Shown here in pieces: positions 6,240 to 6,900 of a DNA stretch of 6,900 nt (position 1 is its first letter; the number at the start of each line of letters is the position of its first letter). The stretch covers positions 1-6,900 of the forward strand of contig JANYFF010000324.1 of the NCBI GenBank assembly GCA_025362825.1, in the 5' to 3' direction. The position numbers and the translations under genes are program-made. Below the pieces are notes generated by a model. The model had not been told where the DNA came from, did not search any database, and saw only the letters and a program-made list of their open reading frames with translations. This stretch comes from Polaromonas sp. Lineage in GTDB: Bacteria; Pseudomonadota; Gammaproteobacteria; Burkholderiales; Burkholderiaceae_C.

Positions 6240-6900
6240 TTATTTGCCGATAAATCTTGGAGTGCGCTTTTCGGCCCATGCCGACTGGCCTTCACGCAGA
6301 TCAGCCGATGCGCCGGCGCACGCAATGTCATGCTGCAGATCTTCAGCATCCAGCGTGCCGCGAGCGATGCGGTTCAGGTGCTTTTTCATGCCGAGCATGG
6401 CAAGAGGGGCCATTCCCGCCAGCGTGGCCGCTAGCGTGTCGCCGGTCTGCGTCAGCGCATCGGGCGCTACCAGGTGAGTCAGAAAACCGACGGACTTCAT
6501 TTCTTCGGCGCCAATACGTTCGGCCGTCAGGAACAGTCGTTTCGCTACGTCCAGACCAAGCCGACTGACATAGCGCTCCAGTCCGCGTGGATAGAAATGC
6601 AGTCCCAGCCGCGCGGCCGGCATAAACATGTCGATACCGGTTACCCCCAGCCGAAAATCGCAGGCCAAAGCGATATCGGTAGCCCCGCCGTAGACGCTGC
6701 CGTGCAGCAAGGCGATCGTGGCGGGACGGGCATCTTCGAGGGCGTTGACGACAGCCTCGAAATCTACTTTTCGGTCGCTGCCGATCTGGCCGATGTTGTA
6801 TCCGCTACAGAAATATTTCCCGCCTGCCTGCAAGCGGAGTACCAGTATCTCAGGCAGCAAATTGACAGCGGCGATGTGGTCGGCCAGGGCAGCAAGATCG
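6240..6900 (-). CDS. enoyl-CoA hydratase/isomerase (crotonase) superfamily protein, 5' end outside window
   Basis: The frame is open from the window edge to a TAA at 6242-6240, giving 219 residues of the C-terminal part. Residues are counted from the first full codon in the window. ALADHIAAVNLLPEILVLRL leads into the first oxyanion-hole element GGKYFCSGYNIGQ (26-38), and GSVYGGATDIALACDFRLG (67-85) is the second. PAARLGLHFYPRGLERY (94-110) and LTAERIGAEEMKSVGFLTHLV are typical of the rest of the fold, followed by a C-terminal helical region. Rat mitochondrial hydratase uses two glutamates (E144 and E164). The equivalent positions here are Asp75 (GGATDIA for GGGCELA) and Ala95 (PAARLG for PEILLG), so a classical syn-hydratase reaction is doubtful. 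Isomerase, hydrolase, dehalogenase-like or lyase activity is possible. A TTG at 6860 could be mistaken for a start, but family similarity continues upstream of it. The gene is first in the visible cluster with the Bug receptor. Confidence 0.88.
   Translation of the reverse strand, partial: DLAALADHIAAVNLLPEILVLRLQAGGKYFCSGYNIGQIGSDRKVDFEAVVNALEDARPATIALLHGSVYGGATDIALACDFRLGVTGIDMFMPAARLGLHFYPRGLERYVSRLGLDVAKRLFLTAERIGAEEMKSVGFLTHLVAPDALTQTGDTLAATLAGMAPLAMLGMKKHLNRIARGTLDAEDLQHDIACAGASADLREGQSAWAEKRTPRFIGK

Noticed and set aside
1..6900. CRISPR array, tRNA or rRNA gene, insertion sequence or phage attachment site
   Set aside because: I saw no regularly spaced repeats, cloverleaf-like segment, transposase motif or flanking direct repeats. 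Coding sequence on the minus strand fills nearly the whole window.

Overview
All recognisable genes lie on the minus strand, so the transcription order runs from high to low coordinates. The base composition is GC-rich. A Bug-type tricarboxylate receptor sits next to a crotonase-family enzyme and a quinone oxidoreductase, and an MCE cassette follows. This combination suggests a betaproteobacterium of the Burkholderiales (Comamonadaceae- or Alcaligenaceae-like). That placement is inferred from gene content; no ribosomal or other marker gene is present.

Region A (6900 to 4245) is a catabolic-looking, closely spaced cluster. It holds a crotonase-superfamily gene whose 5' end is outside the window, then an exported Bug/TctC substrate-binding protein, then a zeta-crystallin-like NADPH:quinone oxidoreductase. 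The gaps are 30 and 12 bp, so one transcript is likely. No membrane subunits (TctA/TctB) of a tripartite tricarboxylate transporter are present, so the receptor is locally orphan. The crotonase lacks both glutamates used by classical enoyl-CoA hydratases.

Region B (4244 to 4079) is the only sizeable gap, 166 bp. It contains a near-perfect 14/15-nt inverted repeat (4157-4200) and a weak candidate promoter for the genes that follow.

Region C (4078 to 1) is a tightly packed cassette: an MlaF-like ABC ATPase remnant, a single-pass MCE/MlaD-like lipid-transport protein, a TPR lipoprotein predicted to reach the outer membrane, and a CHASE2 sensor joined to a class III nucleotide-cyclase homology domain that runs off the window. 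The first three genes are linked by a 1-nt TGATG and a 4-nt ATGA stop/start overlap, and the fourth follows after 10 bp. The cassette resembles an Mla/Pqi/Yrb-type envelope lipid-transport operon but has no MlaE permease in the window.

The most striking observation is that both nucleotide-handling proteins of region C appear catalytically dead. The ABC protein has lost Walker A, the Q-loop glutamine, the signature motif and the catalytic glutamate. The cyclase domain has lost both metal-binding aspartates. I infer an MCE module built around pseudoenzymes, perhaps acting as scaffold or sensor for lipid transport powered by an ATPase and permease encoded elsewhere.
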